A stretch of 32,489 nucleotides of DNA from Fidelibacterota bacterium 46_43 (GTDB taxonomy: Bacteria > Fidelibacterota > Fidelibacteria > Fidelibacterales > Fidelibacteraceae). The notes under the pieces were generated by a model that saw only the letters and a list, made by a program, of their open reading frames with translations, had not been told where the DNA came from and ran no database searches. The first letter of the stretch is position 1. Each line of letters starts with the position of its first letter. Below are positions 20,398 to 30,245 of this stretch, piece by piece. The stretch is from assembly GCA_001509335.1 (NCBI GenBank), contig LGGY01000001.1, positions 1 through 32,489 of the forward strand, read 5' to 3'. A program made the translations under genes and the position numbers.

Positions 20398-20400
20398 GTT

Positions 20401-21501
20401 TTAGCAAAGAGTGTGGTAGAGGCCTTCGATATCCGACGGATTGACAGAAAGAGGATTATTAGCCATATTCCGGGCGCCCATCACTTCCCTTGCCATGTCC
20501 GGAATATTTTCCCGGGGTATGGTGAGGGATTCCGTCAGTGCAAAAGACGCCAGCCAGTTGTCAAGCCTGTCTCCGAGTGAAGAGGCGTCGGCACCAAAAA
20601 CCTGGTGCAAAGCGTTTTTCACTGCCGGATAATAAAGCCGGTATATGGCGGAAAGAACCAGCCCGTTTGCCCGGCCATGACTTACCCCATAACGGACTGT
20701 CAGGGGATAACCGATGGCATGCTGGAGAGTTGTGCCGGTTTGGGCGATGACCATCCCCCCCCAAAGAGAGGCCATCATCAACCGGGATCTGGCTTCCAAA
20801 TCGTTTCCATCCTCCATGGCATATTCAAGCCATTGCATGATATCCAAAACACCCTGACGTATCAGGGGATATAATGTCACATTTCTTTTAGCGGAGAAAA
20901 CACCTTCAAGCAGGTGGCTTAAGGCATCCAAACCTGTATCCCGTGTAACAATGGGCGGCACCGTCCGGGTATAAGCCGGATCGCAATAGGAAACACGTGG
21001 AAACATGGAATCGTGACCAAACCCGGCCTTTTTGCCATTTCGCTCATCCGTCAGCACACTAAAAGGAGTGGCCTCGGTACCGGTTCCGGATGTCAGGGGC
21101 ACAGCCACGAGAGGCAAAGCACCCTGAATGCGCCGGACATCATACACATCACCGGCTTTCATTTTGTTAAAAACGGCCACAGCCACGGCTTTGGCAGCAT
21201 CAATAGGGCTCCCGCCGCCGATACCAATAATAAAATCACAGTACTCCTCCATGCACAAATCTGCCGCTTCCTGAACTGTTTTTACCAGAGGATTCTCTGT
21301 CACCTGATTAAAGTGGACATAAGAAACACCGGAATTTTTCAAAACTGTCTGTACATCATTGAGGGCTCCACTCTTGTCAGCAGAGTGCCGGCCGGTAACG
21401 ATCAGGGCTTTTCGGCCAAGTTGATTCAAGGGATATGTGCTTTCTGTCAGACAGTTACGGCCCCAAAACAGTCGGACTGGCATAAATGAGCTCATGATCA
21501 T
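20401..21501 (-). CDS. Iron-containing alcohol dehydrogenase family protein
   Basis: FIIGIGGGSPIDAAKA, LTSGTGTEATPFSVLTDE, metal-ligand-like DALSH ... HAIGYPL ... SHGRANGLVL; ATGA overlap with lolD. Confidence 0.9.
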   Translation of the reverse strand: MIMSSFMPVRLFWGRNCLTESTYPLNQLGRKALIVTGRHSADKSGALNDVQTVLKNSGVSYVHFNQVTENPLVKTVQEAADLCMEEYCDFIIGIGGGSPIDAAKAVAVAVFNKMKAGDVYDVRRIQGALPLVAVPLTSGTGTEATPFSVLTDERNGKKAGFGHDSMFPRVSYCDPAYTRTVPPIVTRDTGLDALSHLLEGVFSAKRNVTLYPLIRQGVLDIMQWLEYAMEDGNDLEARSRLMMASLWGGMVIAQTGTTLQHAIGYPLTVRYGVSHGRANGLVLSAIYRLYYPAVKNALHQVFGADASSLGDRLDNWLASFALTESLTIPRENIPDMAREVMGARNMANNPLSVNPSDIEGLYHTLC

Positions 21502-22199
21502 GAATCCAATTCTCCTTTTTTTTCAATCAGGGTTGCGTCTTTCAACAGGTATTGCCGTGAAGCAATGGTACCAATGGATTCATCGTGTGTTACCAAAAAG
21601 AAACACTGCTTTAAATCCCGGTTGATCTTTTGAAAAAGATTCAAAACCTGATCCCCTGTTTCCCGGTCCAGATTGCCAGTGGGTTCATCGGCAAAAATAA
21701 TATCGGGCTGTGCAATCAGAGCCCGGCAAATGGCAGCCCGTTGTTTTTCACCACCGGATATTTCCGCCGGAAAATGATTCCGCCTTTCGGCGATTCCCAG
21801 ATAATCCATGAGTTCAAGGGCCGATTTCAGAGCCCGGGCCCGGGATTCCCCGGCAATCATCAGAGGCATGGCCACATTTTCACAAATGGAAAATTCAGGG
21901 AGCAGATAGTGAAACTGGAACACAAACCCAATGTGCTTCCGCCGGAATTCCGCCAGATCCGATTCCTTCAGATCCACCGTATCGGTCCCGTGAATGAAAA
22001 CATGTCCTGAATCCGGCGCATCCATGGTGCCGAGTATATTCAGGAAAGTGGATTTCCCCGAACCAGATGCACCCATCAGAGAGACAAAATCTCCCGGATA
22101 CAGTGTTAAGGAGACATCATCCAGAATCAGAAGTGTCTCCTGTCCGGAGCGGTATGTTTTCCGTATGCCGTAAGCATTCAATATCTGTTTTTCTGCCAT
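21498..22199 (-). CDS. lolD: ABC transporter ATP-binding protein, LolD-like
   Basis: Walker [10 protein letters not shown], signature [14 protein letters not shown], Walker [14 protein letters not shown]; downstream of two LolC/E-type permeases. Confidence 0.88.
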   Translation of the reverse strand: MAEKQILNAYGIRKTYRSGQETLLILDDVSLTLYPGDFVSLMGASGSGKSTFLNILGTMDAPDSGHVFIHGTDTVDLKESDLAEFRRKHIGFVFQFHYLLPEFSICENVAMPLMIAGESRARALKSALELMDYLGIAERRNHFPAEISGGEKQRAAICRALIAQPDIIFADEPTGNLDRETGDQVLNLFQKINRDLKQCFFLVTHDESIGTIASRQYLLKDATLIEKKGELDS

Positions 22200-22201
22200 A
22201 G

Positions 22202-23419
22202 CTACATCTTTACCTTAATTGAATCCAGAGGTTTTAATTTGACGGATTGCCGGGCCGGCAAAAGTCCCGCAAGGGAAATAATGACAATCAACACCAAAAC
22301 AGTTAAAATTACATCCGACAGCATCACCCGAACGGGCAGATATGTGATAAAATATACATCCTGGGGAAGTTTAACAAAGGGACGGAACTGCTGCCAGAGC
22401 AAAAGAGGCAGAGATCCCAAAAGGCCTATCAACATACCTATGCCTCCGGTTATCCATGACAATATAAAATAAATCCGGAAAGCATCCCGGTCCCGCAGTC
22501 CCATACTTTTTAAAATGCCGATTTCCCACTTTTTCTCCAGCAGAAGCATGACCAGAGAACTGACCAGATTAAATCCTGCCAGAAGGATTATGAGATTCAG
22601 GACAAGAAATGTCCCTTTTTTTTCCATCTCCATGGCGGCAAAAAGCTCCCGGTGTTCTTCCTGCCAGGGGATGCAGGGAACACCATCCGGCAACAAAGAA
22701 GAAATCTTCGCCCTGGCATCCGGATCTGCAGAGCGGATATACATTTCATGCCATCCCGGATCATCCAGAAAATATTGCATATCCAGCAGATGGATAAATC
22801 CCAGCATATCGTCATAATTAAAGACATCCACATCAAAGGTGTTTTTCACAATCGCTTTCAGAACCGGTGCGGAAAAACTTTCAATATCCACAGGACTGAT
22901 AAGTGTCACCGTATCTCCAACCGTCACACCCAGACCATAGGCCAGGCTGCTTCCCAGGATTATTTCTGGGAAATCAGTTTGCGTAATATCATTTGTCAGA
23001 AAATCCTGATAGGCCAGGTAAGGACTTATTCCCATCATGGAATCGAAAGTATGGGGTTGCACCCCTTTCAATTGAATCAGGCGCTGTTTCGCTCCGGAGG
23101 CGATGACCTTCCGCTCCATGACCGGCATATAGGTATTCTCCGGGAACTGATTAACCAGATCCTCCAGTAAATCTTTCTGCTCATCTGCAGTCAGACTCCG
23201 GACGTGGATTTTCAGGTCCGGTTCCATATCCCGGGTCCTTTGGGTTATCACGTCCTTAAAACCATTCAAAACGCTCAGGGACACAAGAATTGCAATGGTT
23301 CCGACAGCTACACCTACCAGAGTGATCAGAGAGGTGGCAGAAGCCATCCCGACTTTCCGGCGGGTTCTGAAATAACGGAAGGCAATAAGAAAATCAGTTT
23401 TCAGTGATTGTCTACTCAT
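22202..23419 (-). CDS. Lipoprotein-releasing ABC permease, LolC/LolE family
   Basis: FLIAFRYFRTRRKVGMASATSLITLVGVAVGTIAILVSLSVLNGF N-terminal TM; C-terminal FtsX-like TMs; EIGILKSMG motif. Confidence 0.88.
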   Translation of the reverse strand: MSRQSLKTDFLIAFRYFRTRRKVGMASATSLITLVGVAVGTIAILVSLSVLNGFKDVITQRTRDMEPDLKIHVRSLTADEQKDLLEDLVNQFPENTYMPVMERKVIASGAKQRLIQLKGVQPHTFDSMMGISPYLAYQDFLTNDITQTDFPEIILGSSLAYGLGVTVGDTVTLISPVDIESFSAPVLKAIVKNTFDVDVFNYDDMLGFIHLLDMQYFLDDPGWHEMYIRSADPDARAKISSLLPDGVPCIPWQEEHRELFAAMEMEKKGTFLVLNLIILLAGFNLVSSLVMLLLEKKWEIGILKSMGLRDRDAFRIYFILSWITGGIGMLIGLLGSLPLLLWQQFRPFVKLPQDVYFITYLPVRVMLSDVILTVLVLIVIISLAGLLPARQSVKLKPLDSIKVKM

Positions 23420-24620
23420 AGCGTAATATTTCCACCGGTTTTACGGCTGATGCCTTAGCCGCCGGATAAAAAGATGAAATAAGAGCCAGAAAAATAGCCG
23501 TACCCATAACAATCAGAGCAATGAGAGGGCTGATGGAAACCGGTATACGATCGATAAAATAGACATCAGATGAAATCGTGAACCATCCAAACGTCATCTG
23601 TCCCCATTCAATAAACAGGGACAAAAGGACTCCCAGCACCGACCCTGTCAGTGAAATAATCAGGCCATCCATGAGAAATAGTTTTTTAATACGACGGGAT
23701 GCCATTCCCATAGATTTCAATACGGCAATTTCCTTTTCCTTCACCAGGACAATCATAACGAGCGTGGAAATAATATTCACAGCCGCCACCAGGGCAATCA
23801 GCCCAAAGATCAGGATGATAGGAAGCTTTTGCGTTTCAAGCCATCTGAAAAGTGTATAGTGCCGGTCTTTCCAGCTTACGCTGTAATATGGGTATGGCAG
23901 CTTTTCCACAAGAGCGGTACTAACTTCTTCAGTAAACTCCGTATCATCCAGCAGAACCTGATAGCCAGAAATCCGGCCTGGTGCCGTTAGAAAAGACTGT
24001 CCCAAATCCAATCCACCATAAGCCAGTGACTTGTCATATTCCGAGATCCCTGTGGAAAAAATCCCGGTGACTTTTACCGTTTGAATGCGTGGCGGATTGG
24101 TGGGAGAGGGTAAGCCTTTAATCAGCAAAAGGTCTACCATATCACCGGGGGAAACGCCCAGGATATCCGCAACTCCTTTTCCCAGATAGATGCCGTATCC
24201 GGAGAAATCAACCTGGCCGGCCCATGGTTTTTTTGAGGGCATGAGAATCCGACGAAAATCCTCTTCTTTCATGCATTCAAGTAAAATACCTTCGGAGCGG
24301 CCCTTAAACCGGATAATAACTTCTTCATCCAGATAGGGAGCAACTGTGTGTATATGGGAAAGACTTAAGAGATCTTTGATAAGGGATGTATCTTTCTGGA
24401 AATAGGTATTGTGGAGGTTGGATATCCGGAGGTGGGCATCGAAGCCCGTAATTTTTTCAATCATATTTTCTTCAAAGCCATTGAGGATTCCGGCTGTAAT
24501 CATCAGGGCAGCTGTACCGATTACCATCCCCGTAACTGCCAAAGTGCGGATAAAGGGGATAAAGCGATTGCCCCGTGACCGGATCAGGCTTCGATACGCC
24601 AGAAAAAATTCAAACTTCAA
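23412..24620 (-). CDS. Lipoprotein-releasing ABC permease, LolC/LolE family (second paralogue)
   Basis: LAVTGMVIGTAALMITAGILNGFEENM; C-terminal FtsX-like TMs; EIAVLKSMG; 8-nt overlap with the next permease gene. Confidence 0.88.
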   Translation of the reverse strand: MKFEFFLAYRSLIRSRGNRFIPFIRTLAVTGMVIGTAALMITAGILNGFEENMIEKITGFDAHLRISNLHNTYFQKDTSLIKDLLSLSHIHTVAPYLDEEVIIRFKGRSEGILLECMKEEDFRRILMPSKKPWAGQVDFSGYGIYLGKGVADILGVSPGDMVDLLLIKGLPSPTNPPRIQTVKVTGIFSTGISEYDKSLAYGGLDLGQSFLTAPGRISGYQVLLDDTEFTEEVSTALVEKLPYPYYSVSWKDRHYTLFRWLETQKLPIILIFGLIALVAAVNIISTLVMIVLVKEKEIAVLKSMGMASRRIKKLFLMDGLIISLTGSVLGVLLSLFIEWGQMTFGWFTISSDVYFIDRIPVSISPLIALIVMGTAIFLALISSFYPAAKASAVKPVEILRYE

Positions 24621-24642
24621 ATGGCTTATCCGTTTTGGTTTT

Positions 24643-26148
24643 TTAAGGATTCTCAGGCCTCATCGCCGGGAAGAGAATGACATCCTTGATGGAGGTCTGG
24701 CCGGTCATAAGCATCACAAGTCTGTCCAGACCGATACCCACTCCACCGGTTGGTGGCATTCCTGTTTCAACGGCCTGGAGGAAATCCTCATCGACCACCT
24801 GGGCTTCCAGATCACCCAGTTCCCGGAGTTTTGCCTGGCTTTCCAGCCGTTCCCGTTGATCCACCGGATCATTGAGCTCCGAAAAGGCGTTGGCATATTC
24901 GAATCCGCCGATATAGAGTTCAAAGCGCTCCACCAGTCGGGTATTCCCGTCTCGCCTGGTTTTGGCCAGAGGCGAAACAGCTTTGGGATAATCAATCACG
25001 AACGTAGGACTTATCAGGCGGGGTTCCACAAGTTCACTGAACAGCTCATCGATCAACTGCCCGTAATTCCAGGCCGGATCAACGTCCACACCTCGTTCCT
25101 TGCAAAGCTTTTTCAGTTCAGAAGTGTCGTAGTCCCGGATATCCTGACCTAAAGATTCTTCAAAAAGATCAAACATGGCTTTCCGGGCAAAGGGACGGCT
25201 GAAATCCAGGGTTTCCTCACTGTATTTCATCGTCATTCTTCCGGATTTCTCTGCAACAGCCCGGATATAATCCTCCACCAGATCCATCATATATTCATAA
25301 TCCACATACGCTTCGTAAAATTCTATCGCGGTAAACTCCGGGTTATGGGTCCTGTCCATCCCTTCATTCCGGAAATTCTTTGCAATTTCGTAAACTTTTT
25401 CAAAGCCACCGATAATCAGGCGTTTCAGATAGAGTTCATCGGCGATTCTCAGGTAAAAATCCGTATCCAGGGCATTGTGGTGAGTGACGAAGGGACGGGC
25501 ACTTGCGCCTCCATAGATAGGTTGCAGTACCGGTGTTTCTACTTCCAAATAGCCCCGTGCGTCAAAAAACTCCCGGGTCCACCGCATGATGTTCGCCCTT
25601 TGAACAAACACCTCTCTCACAGCCGGATTGACAATAAGATCCAGATATCGTTTGCGGTACCTGAGTTCCTTGTCACTGAAAGCATCGTGCAGAACCCCGT
25701 CTTTTTCTTTAACGATAGGCAGGGGACGGATGTTTTTACTCAAGAGTGTCAGGCTCTCACTTTTCACCGTGACTTCTCCGGTCCGGGTTTTCATCACCAC
25801 ACCTCTGACACCGATAAAATCTCCGATATCCAGCATTTTAAAAACGGTATAGGATTCGTCTCCGATATCCCGCTGGGAAAGGTAGAGCTGAATTTTCCCT
25901 TTGCCATCCATGATATGGGCAAAGCTGGCCTTCCCCATGACCCGGACAGACATGATCCGGCCGGCCACCGAGACCTGTTGATTTTCAAGGGATTCATACT
26001 GATTTACAATATCGGCTGATTTATGGCTCACGTCGAAGGCATAGGGATAGGGGTTCACACCCATCTCCCTCAGCTGGGAAATTTTTTCTTTTCTCACATG
26101 TATAATATCCTGGAGAGTGGAATGTTTTTCCTGATGCTCATCGCTCAT
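24643..26148 (-). CDS. lysS: Lysyl-tRNA synthetase (class II)
   Basis: NFRNEGMDRTHNPEFTAIEFYEAY, GFEYANAFSELNDPVDQRERLE, GIGLDRLVMLMTGQTSIKDVILFPAMRP; follows prfB. Confidence 0.98.
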   Translation of the reverse strand: MSDEHQEKHSTLQDIIHVRKEKISQLREMGVNPYPYAFDVSHKSADIVNQYESLENQQVSVAGRIMSVRVMGKASFAHIMDGKGKIQLYLSQRDIGDESYTVFKMLDIGDFIGVRGVVMKTRTGEVTVKSESLTLLSKNIRPLPIVKEKDGVLHDAFSDKELRYRKRYLDLIVNPAVREVFVQRANIMRWTREFFDARGYLEVETPVLQPIYGGASARPFVTHHNALDTDFYLRIADELYLKRLIIGGFEKVYEIAKNFRNEGMDRTHNPEFTAIEFYEAYVDYEYMMDLVEDYIRAVAEKSGRMTMKYSEETLDFSRPFARKAMFDLFEESLGQDIRDYDTSELKKLCKERGVDVDPAWNYGQLIDELFSELVEPRLISPTFVIDYPKAVSPLAKTRRDGNTRLVERFELYIGGFEYANAFSELNDPVDQRERLESQAKLRELGDLEAQVVDEDFLQAVETGMPPTGGVGIGLDRLVMLMTGQTSIKDVILFPAMRPENP

Positions 26149-26163
26149 GGATGCTGCTCCTGT

Positions 26164-27273
26164 CTAATCGTTCTGTTGGCTGTGGGAATAGGTGAGCCAG
26201 GCTTTGACAAACCCGTCCAGATCCCCGTCCATCACGGCCTGAATATTCCCCGTTTCGTATTTGGTCCGGTTATCTTTCACCAGAGTATAGGGATGAAAAA
26301 CATAGGACCGGATCTGGCTGCCCCAGCCAATCTCCATTTTATCCTTTTCCAGATCGGCTTTCCTGCTTTCCTCTTCTTCCTTTTTCAGTTGATACAGACG
26401 GGATTTGAGGATTTTCATGGCCATTTCTTTGTTTTTATGCTGTGACCGTTCATTCTGGCAGGTGGAAACAATGCCTGTAGGGATATGGGTAATCCGGATA
26501 GCCGAATCGGTTTTGTTCACATGCTGTCCGCCTGCGCCACTGGCCCGGTAGGTATCAATCCGTAGATCTTTGGGATTGATATCAATATCGATGTCGTCAT
26601 CCGCTTCCGGGTAGACAAACACCGAGGCAAAACTGGTATGTCTCCGGGCATTGGAATCGAAAGGAGAAATCCGGACCAGCCGGTGGACGCCGGTTTCGGC
26701 AGAAAGATATCCATAGGCATAAGGCCCCTTGACTTCAATCACCGCCTCTTTGATGCCGGCTTCGTCTCCGGGCTGATAATTGAGAACCGTATATTCAAAT
26801 CCCCGTTTTTCAAACCAGCGTGTGTACATACGAAACAGCATATCCGCCCAGTCCTGGGACTCGGTCCCTCCTGCCCCGGGATGTATCACAAAAATGGCAT
26901 TTTTTTTATCATATTCACCGGATAAAAGTTTTTCTGTTTCCAGCGAGGTGATTTCATCTTCCAGTTTATCCAGAATCTCAGGAATTTCCTTTGACAGATC
27001 CGGATCTTCGTCTGACATCATAAAATGCAGGTCCGCATCTTCCTGGAGTTCAAGGATAGTATTCCAGCGTTTGATTTCATATTCAAGGTCGGAAATTTCC
27101 TTGGTGATTTTCTGGGCTTTCAGGTTATCCTGCCAGAAATCCGGATTCATCGTCTTATCCCTGAGCTCTTTGATCCGCTCCGTTTTCCGTTCCAGATCGA
27201 TATATCCGGCAACTTCCCCGATTTTTTCCTTCAGAGTATCCAAGCGCTCTGAAAGCTCTTCCCGGGATTCCAT
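26164..27273 (-). CDS. prfB: Peptide chain release factor 2
   Basis: GGQ motif ASGAGGQHVNKTDSAIRITHIPTG; RF2-specific SPF (VRISPFDSNARRHTSF); adjacent to lysS. Single continuous frame. Confidence 0.97.
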   Translation of the reverse strand: MESREELSERLDTLKEKIGEVAGYIDLERKTERIKELRDKTMNPDFWQDNLKAQKITKEISDLEYEIKRWNTILELQEDADLHFMMSDEDPDLSKEIPEILDKLEDEITSLETEKLLSGEYDKKNAIFVIHPGAGGTESQDWADMLFRMYTRWFEKRGFEYTVLNYQPGDEAGIKEAVIEVKGPYAYGYLSAETGVHRLVRISPFDSNARRHTSFASVFVYPEADDDIDIDINPKDLRIDTYRASGAGGQHVNKTDSAIRITHIPTGIVSTCQNERSQHKNKEMAMKILKSRLYQLKKEEEESRKADLEKDKMEIGWGSQIRSYVFHPYTLVKDNRTKYETGNIQAVMDGDLDGFVKAWLTYSHSQQND

Positions 27274-27298
27274 ACTCTATTTTATACTCCTAAGTAAG

Positions 27299-27321
27299 GA
27301 TGCTCAGGCAAGCTGAGCATC
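27299..27321. other. Intergenic hairpin between ackA and prfB
   Basis: Perfect 9-bp inverted repeat GATGCTCAG-GCAAG-CTGAGCATC, no T-tract on either side. Confidence 0.6.
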
Positions 27322-27377
27322 ACGCAAACAATTTCTGTAACATCTCCGACTCAGCGTAGAAATTTAAGGAAAAGTGA

Positions 27378-28592
27378 TCATTCTGTAAAGCGTTTCGAAA
27401 CGATGGCCTCTGTATCCAGGGCGATGACCAGTTCTTCATTGGTGGGTATCACGGTCACTTTCACCGGGGCATCGGGCGGACTGATTTCGCCCTGTTTCCC
27501 CCGGGTCATGGATTCATTCAGAGAGTCATCCACACGGATTCCCATAAATTCAAGTCCTTCCAGTGCGCCCTTCCGGGTGATGGATCCGTTTTCACCGATT
27601 CCTCCGGTAAAGATGATACCATCGACCCCTCCCATGGCTCCGGCATAGGCGGCGATATACTTTTTAAGCCGGTAATTGTAGATATTCATAGCAAGGATCG
27701 CCCGTTCATCGCCTTTTTCCATGGCTTCTTCAATATCGCGCATATCACTTGACAAACCGGAGATTCCCAGCATGCCCCCATGCTTATTCAGCAGATTGTT
27801 AAGATCACTGACATCCAGATCCTCTTTTGCAGCAATCTGCAGAATAACCCCCGGATCCACATCGCCGGAACGGGTTCCCATCACAAGTCCCTCAAGGGGA
27901 GTGAACCCCATGGATGTATCCACGGATTTCCCGTATTGAACCGCTGCCACCGAAGCACCGTTTCCCAGGTGACAGGAAATAAGTTTGAGAGAAGAAATCT
28001 CTTTGCCGTACATCCGGGCAAATTCCTGGGATACATAACGGTGGGAAGTCCCATGAAAACCGTAACGACGGATCCCATAGCGTTTATAGAGCTCATACGG
28101 AATTCCGTAAATGTAGGCATAATCTGGCATGGTAGAATGAAAGGCTGTATCGAACACACCCACCATGGGTGTTTTACCCAGATAAGCCCTGGCAGCCTGG
28201 ACACCCTTGATATTGGGAGGATTATGGAGTGGAGCCAGATCGATGCATTCATTCAGGACATCCATCACTTCGTCGGTAATCAGCACACTGGCTTTAAAAT
28301 GCTCACCGCCGTGAACAAGCCGGTGCCCTACAGCGTCAATTTCATCCAGGTTTTTGATCACCCCGTGTTTTTCGCTGGTCAGGGCGGCCAGAATATATTC
28401 CAGTGCCTGGGAATGTTCGAAAATTTCCCCGAAAAGATTGATTTTATGACCATCTTCACGGCTTTGTTTTAAAGAACTGTTGCTCAGTCCGATCCGATCC
28501 ACCAACCCTTTTGCAAGAGATGTGCCGGCTTTTGTATCGATCAGCTGGTATTTAATGGATGAACTGCCGGAATTAATTACAAGTACTTTCAT
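27378..28592 (-). CDS. ackA: Acetate kinase
   Basis: MKVLVINSGSSSIKYQL, VGHRLVHGG, FDTAFHSTMP, CHLGNGASVAAV, GIIFTGGIGENG. Confidence 0.98.
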   Translation of the reverse strand: MKVLVINSGSSSIKYQLIDTKAGTSLAKGLVDRIGLSNSSLKQSREDGHKINLFGEIFEHSQALEYILAALTSEKHGVIKNLDEIDAVGHRLVHGGEHFKASVLITDEVMDVLNECIDLAPLHNPPNIKGVQAARAYLGKTPMVGVFDTAFHSTMPDYAYIYGIPYELYKRYGIRRYGFHGTSHRYVSQEFARMYGKEISSLKLISCHLGNGASVAAVQYGKSVDTSMGFTPLEGLVMGTRSGDVDPGVILQIAAKEDLDVSDLNNLLNKHGGMLGISGLSSDMRDIEEAMEKGDERAILAMNIYNYRLKKYIAAYAGAMGGVDGIIFTGGIGENGSITRKGALEGLEFMGIRVDDSLNESMTRGKQGEISPPDAPVKVTVIPTNEELVIALDTEAIVSKRFTE

Positions 28593-28606
28593 ACGAACTC
28601 TGCCTT

Positions 28607-29563
28607 TCAGAGTTTATTTTCTTTTACAAGTTTACCAGATTCGTCATAGACATAAAATCCTTTGCCGGTTTTAAGTCCGTAATGACCAGCCCGCACCAGT
28701 TTTTTCAAGACGGGACAAGGCCTGTATTTTAAGTCTCCCAATTCATGAAAGAGGACATCCATACAGAAAAGAACGGAATCGAGTCCCATACTGTCAGCCA
28801 GCTCCAGGGGTCCCTTACGCAGTTTATACCCCAGTTTCATCGCCGTATCCACACCTGTGATGGTGGCAACCCCTTCCATCACGACATGCATGGCTTCATT
28901 GATCATGGGCATGATGACCCGGGTTGTGACAAAACCCGGATATTCATACACTTCCACAGCTGTTTTGCCCAGCTGTTCCACAAAATCGTGAATTTTTTTA
29001 TACGTGGTATCAGATGTATGGAGTCCGCGGACGACTTCTGTTAGGGGAATTTTGGGGACGGGATTGACAAAATGAAGTCCCACTACCTTATCCTGCCGTT
29101 TCGTGGCATTGGCAAGTTCGGTAATCGATAATGTGGACGTACTGGTGACAAAGATGACCTTGGGAGATACTTTTTCATCCAGTTTCTGAAAAATTTCCTG
29201 TTTCAGCTTCAGGTTTTCCGGGACAGCCTCGATGACGAGATCCACGGCTGACACGGCATCAAAATCACCGGTGAACTGTGTGCGGGAGATAATAGCTTTC
29301 TTTTCACCTTCCGTCATACGCCAGCGGTTGATTTCATCCCGCATTTCGGTATACATCAACTCCCGGGCTTTATGGGCTTCCTCTTCATTTTTTTCCACGG
29401 CAAGCACACTGATACCTTTGGATGCGATGGTCCAGGTGAGTCCCCGGCCAATCACACCCTGGCCGATGACTGCCACGGAATTTATCGAGTTTTTGTCTGA
29501 TGAGGACATCTGATCCAGCTTATCCTGACTGATCAGTTCATCCAGCTTTCCGTTATTTGTCAC
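28607..29563 (-). CDS. 3-hydroxyacyl-CoA (3-hydroxybutyryl-CoA) dehydrogenase
   Basis: NAD-binding [53 protein letters not shown]-terminal [17 protein letters not shown] start preceded by AAGGAGG. Confidence 0.9.
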   Translation of the reverse strand: MTNNGKLDELISQDKLDQMSSSDKNSINSVAVIGQGVIGRGLTWTIASKGISVLAVEKNEEEAHKARELMYTEMRDEINRWRMTEGEKKAIISRTQFTGDFDAVSAVDLVIEAVPENLKLKQEIFQKLDEKVSPKVIFVTSTSTLSITELANATKRQDKVVGLHFVNPVPKIPLTEVVRGLHTSDTTYKKIHDFVEQLGKTAVEVYEYPGFVTTRVIMPMINEAMHVVMEGVATITGVDTAMKLGYKLRKGPLELADSMGLDSVLFCMDVLFHELGDLKYRPCPVLKKLVRAGHYGLKTGKGFYVYDESGKLVKENKL

Positions 29564-29657
29564 AATTCCTCCTTATCCGACAGATCTGTTTTAGCAACGA
29601 AGTGATCCATGAAAGCAAGGTATGGTTCTGCCTTTTTCACTGTCCGCTAGTAACATA

Positions 29658-30245
29658 TCATTCAGCCATCGTAATTTCACGCCAGTGAATATAAAAATGA
29701 GAAACGGGAAAACCAACGACATTGAAATAGCATCCATCAATACGGGAAACCAGGGGCACGGAAATATCCTGGATACCATAGGCTCCTGCCTTATCCAAGG
29801 GTGTATTTATGTCAACATAGCGGATGATTTCTTCTTCTGTGAGAAGGCGAAAAGTCACACCCGTTGCTTCATACCCGGTATATTCCCTGTCTTTTTGGGG
29901 ATTGAAAATGGATAGTGCCGTGATGACGGTGTGGGTCTTTCCGTTGAGGGTTTCCAACATGTGGATGGCATCGTCCCGGTTGACAGGCTTCCCCAGCAGA
30001 AGTCTATTGTACGTGACAACCGTATCGGCTGAAACGGTCACATCCCCGGGAAAACGGTCTGATACATCTTTCCCTTTGGCATGGGCTGCTGCCATGGCAA
30101 ACCGGACCGGATCTGTTTCCTTTAGGGATTCCTCCTGAAAACCGGAGGGAAAAACCCGGACATCAAATCCCATCTTGTTTAAAATATCTTTTCTTCGTGG
30201 GGACGCAGAGGCAAGAACGATGACAGGCGGTTTCTCAACATTCAT
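29658..30245 (-). CDS. maf: Maf family nucleotide pyrophosphatase
   Basis: VLASASPRRKDILNKMGF; ADTVVTYNRLLLGKPVNRDDAIHML; DKAGAYGIQD. Confidence 0.95.
   Translation of the reverse strand: MNVEKPPVIVLASASPRRKDILNKMGFDVRVFPSGFQEESLKETDPVRFAMAAAHAKGKDVSDRFPGDVTVSADTVVTYNRLLLGKPVNRDDAIHMLETLNGKTHTVITALSIFNPQKDREYTGYEATGVTFRLLTEEEIIRYVDINTPLDKAGAYGIQDISVPLVSRIDGCYFNVVGFPVSHFYIHWREITMAE

Noticed and set aside
20283-20400. CIRCE/HrcA operator or sigma-32 promoter before dnaK
   Set aside because: Neither the TTAGCACTC-N9-GAGTGCTAA inverted repeat nor a CCCCAT-type -10 is visible.
24409-26019. Long + strand ORFs (247 aa, 224 aa) opposite lysS/lol genes
   Set aside because: Antisense shadow frames of confidently identified - strand genes; low-complexity, no recognisable domain, no RBS/context support.
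27299-27321. Rho-independent terminator for ackA
   Set aside because: Stem is good, but no T-tract follows on either strand, so it is reported only as an unexplained hairpin.
27780-28472. 230-aa + strand ORF opposite ackA
   Set aside because: Antisense to strongly conserved ackA; composition typical of a reverse-complement artefact.
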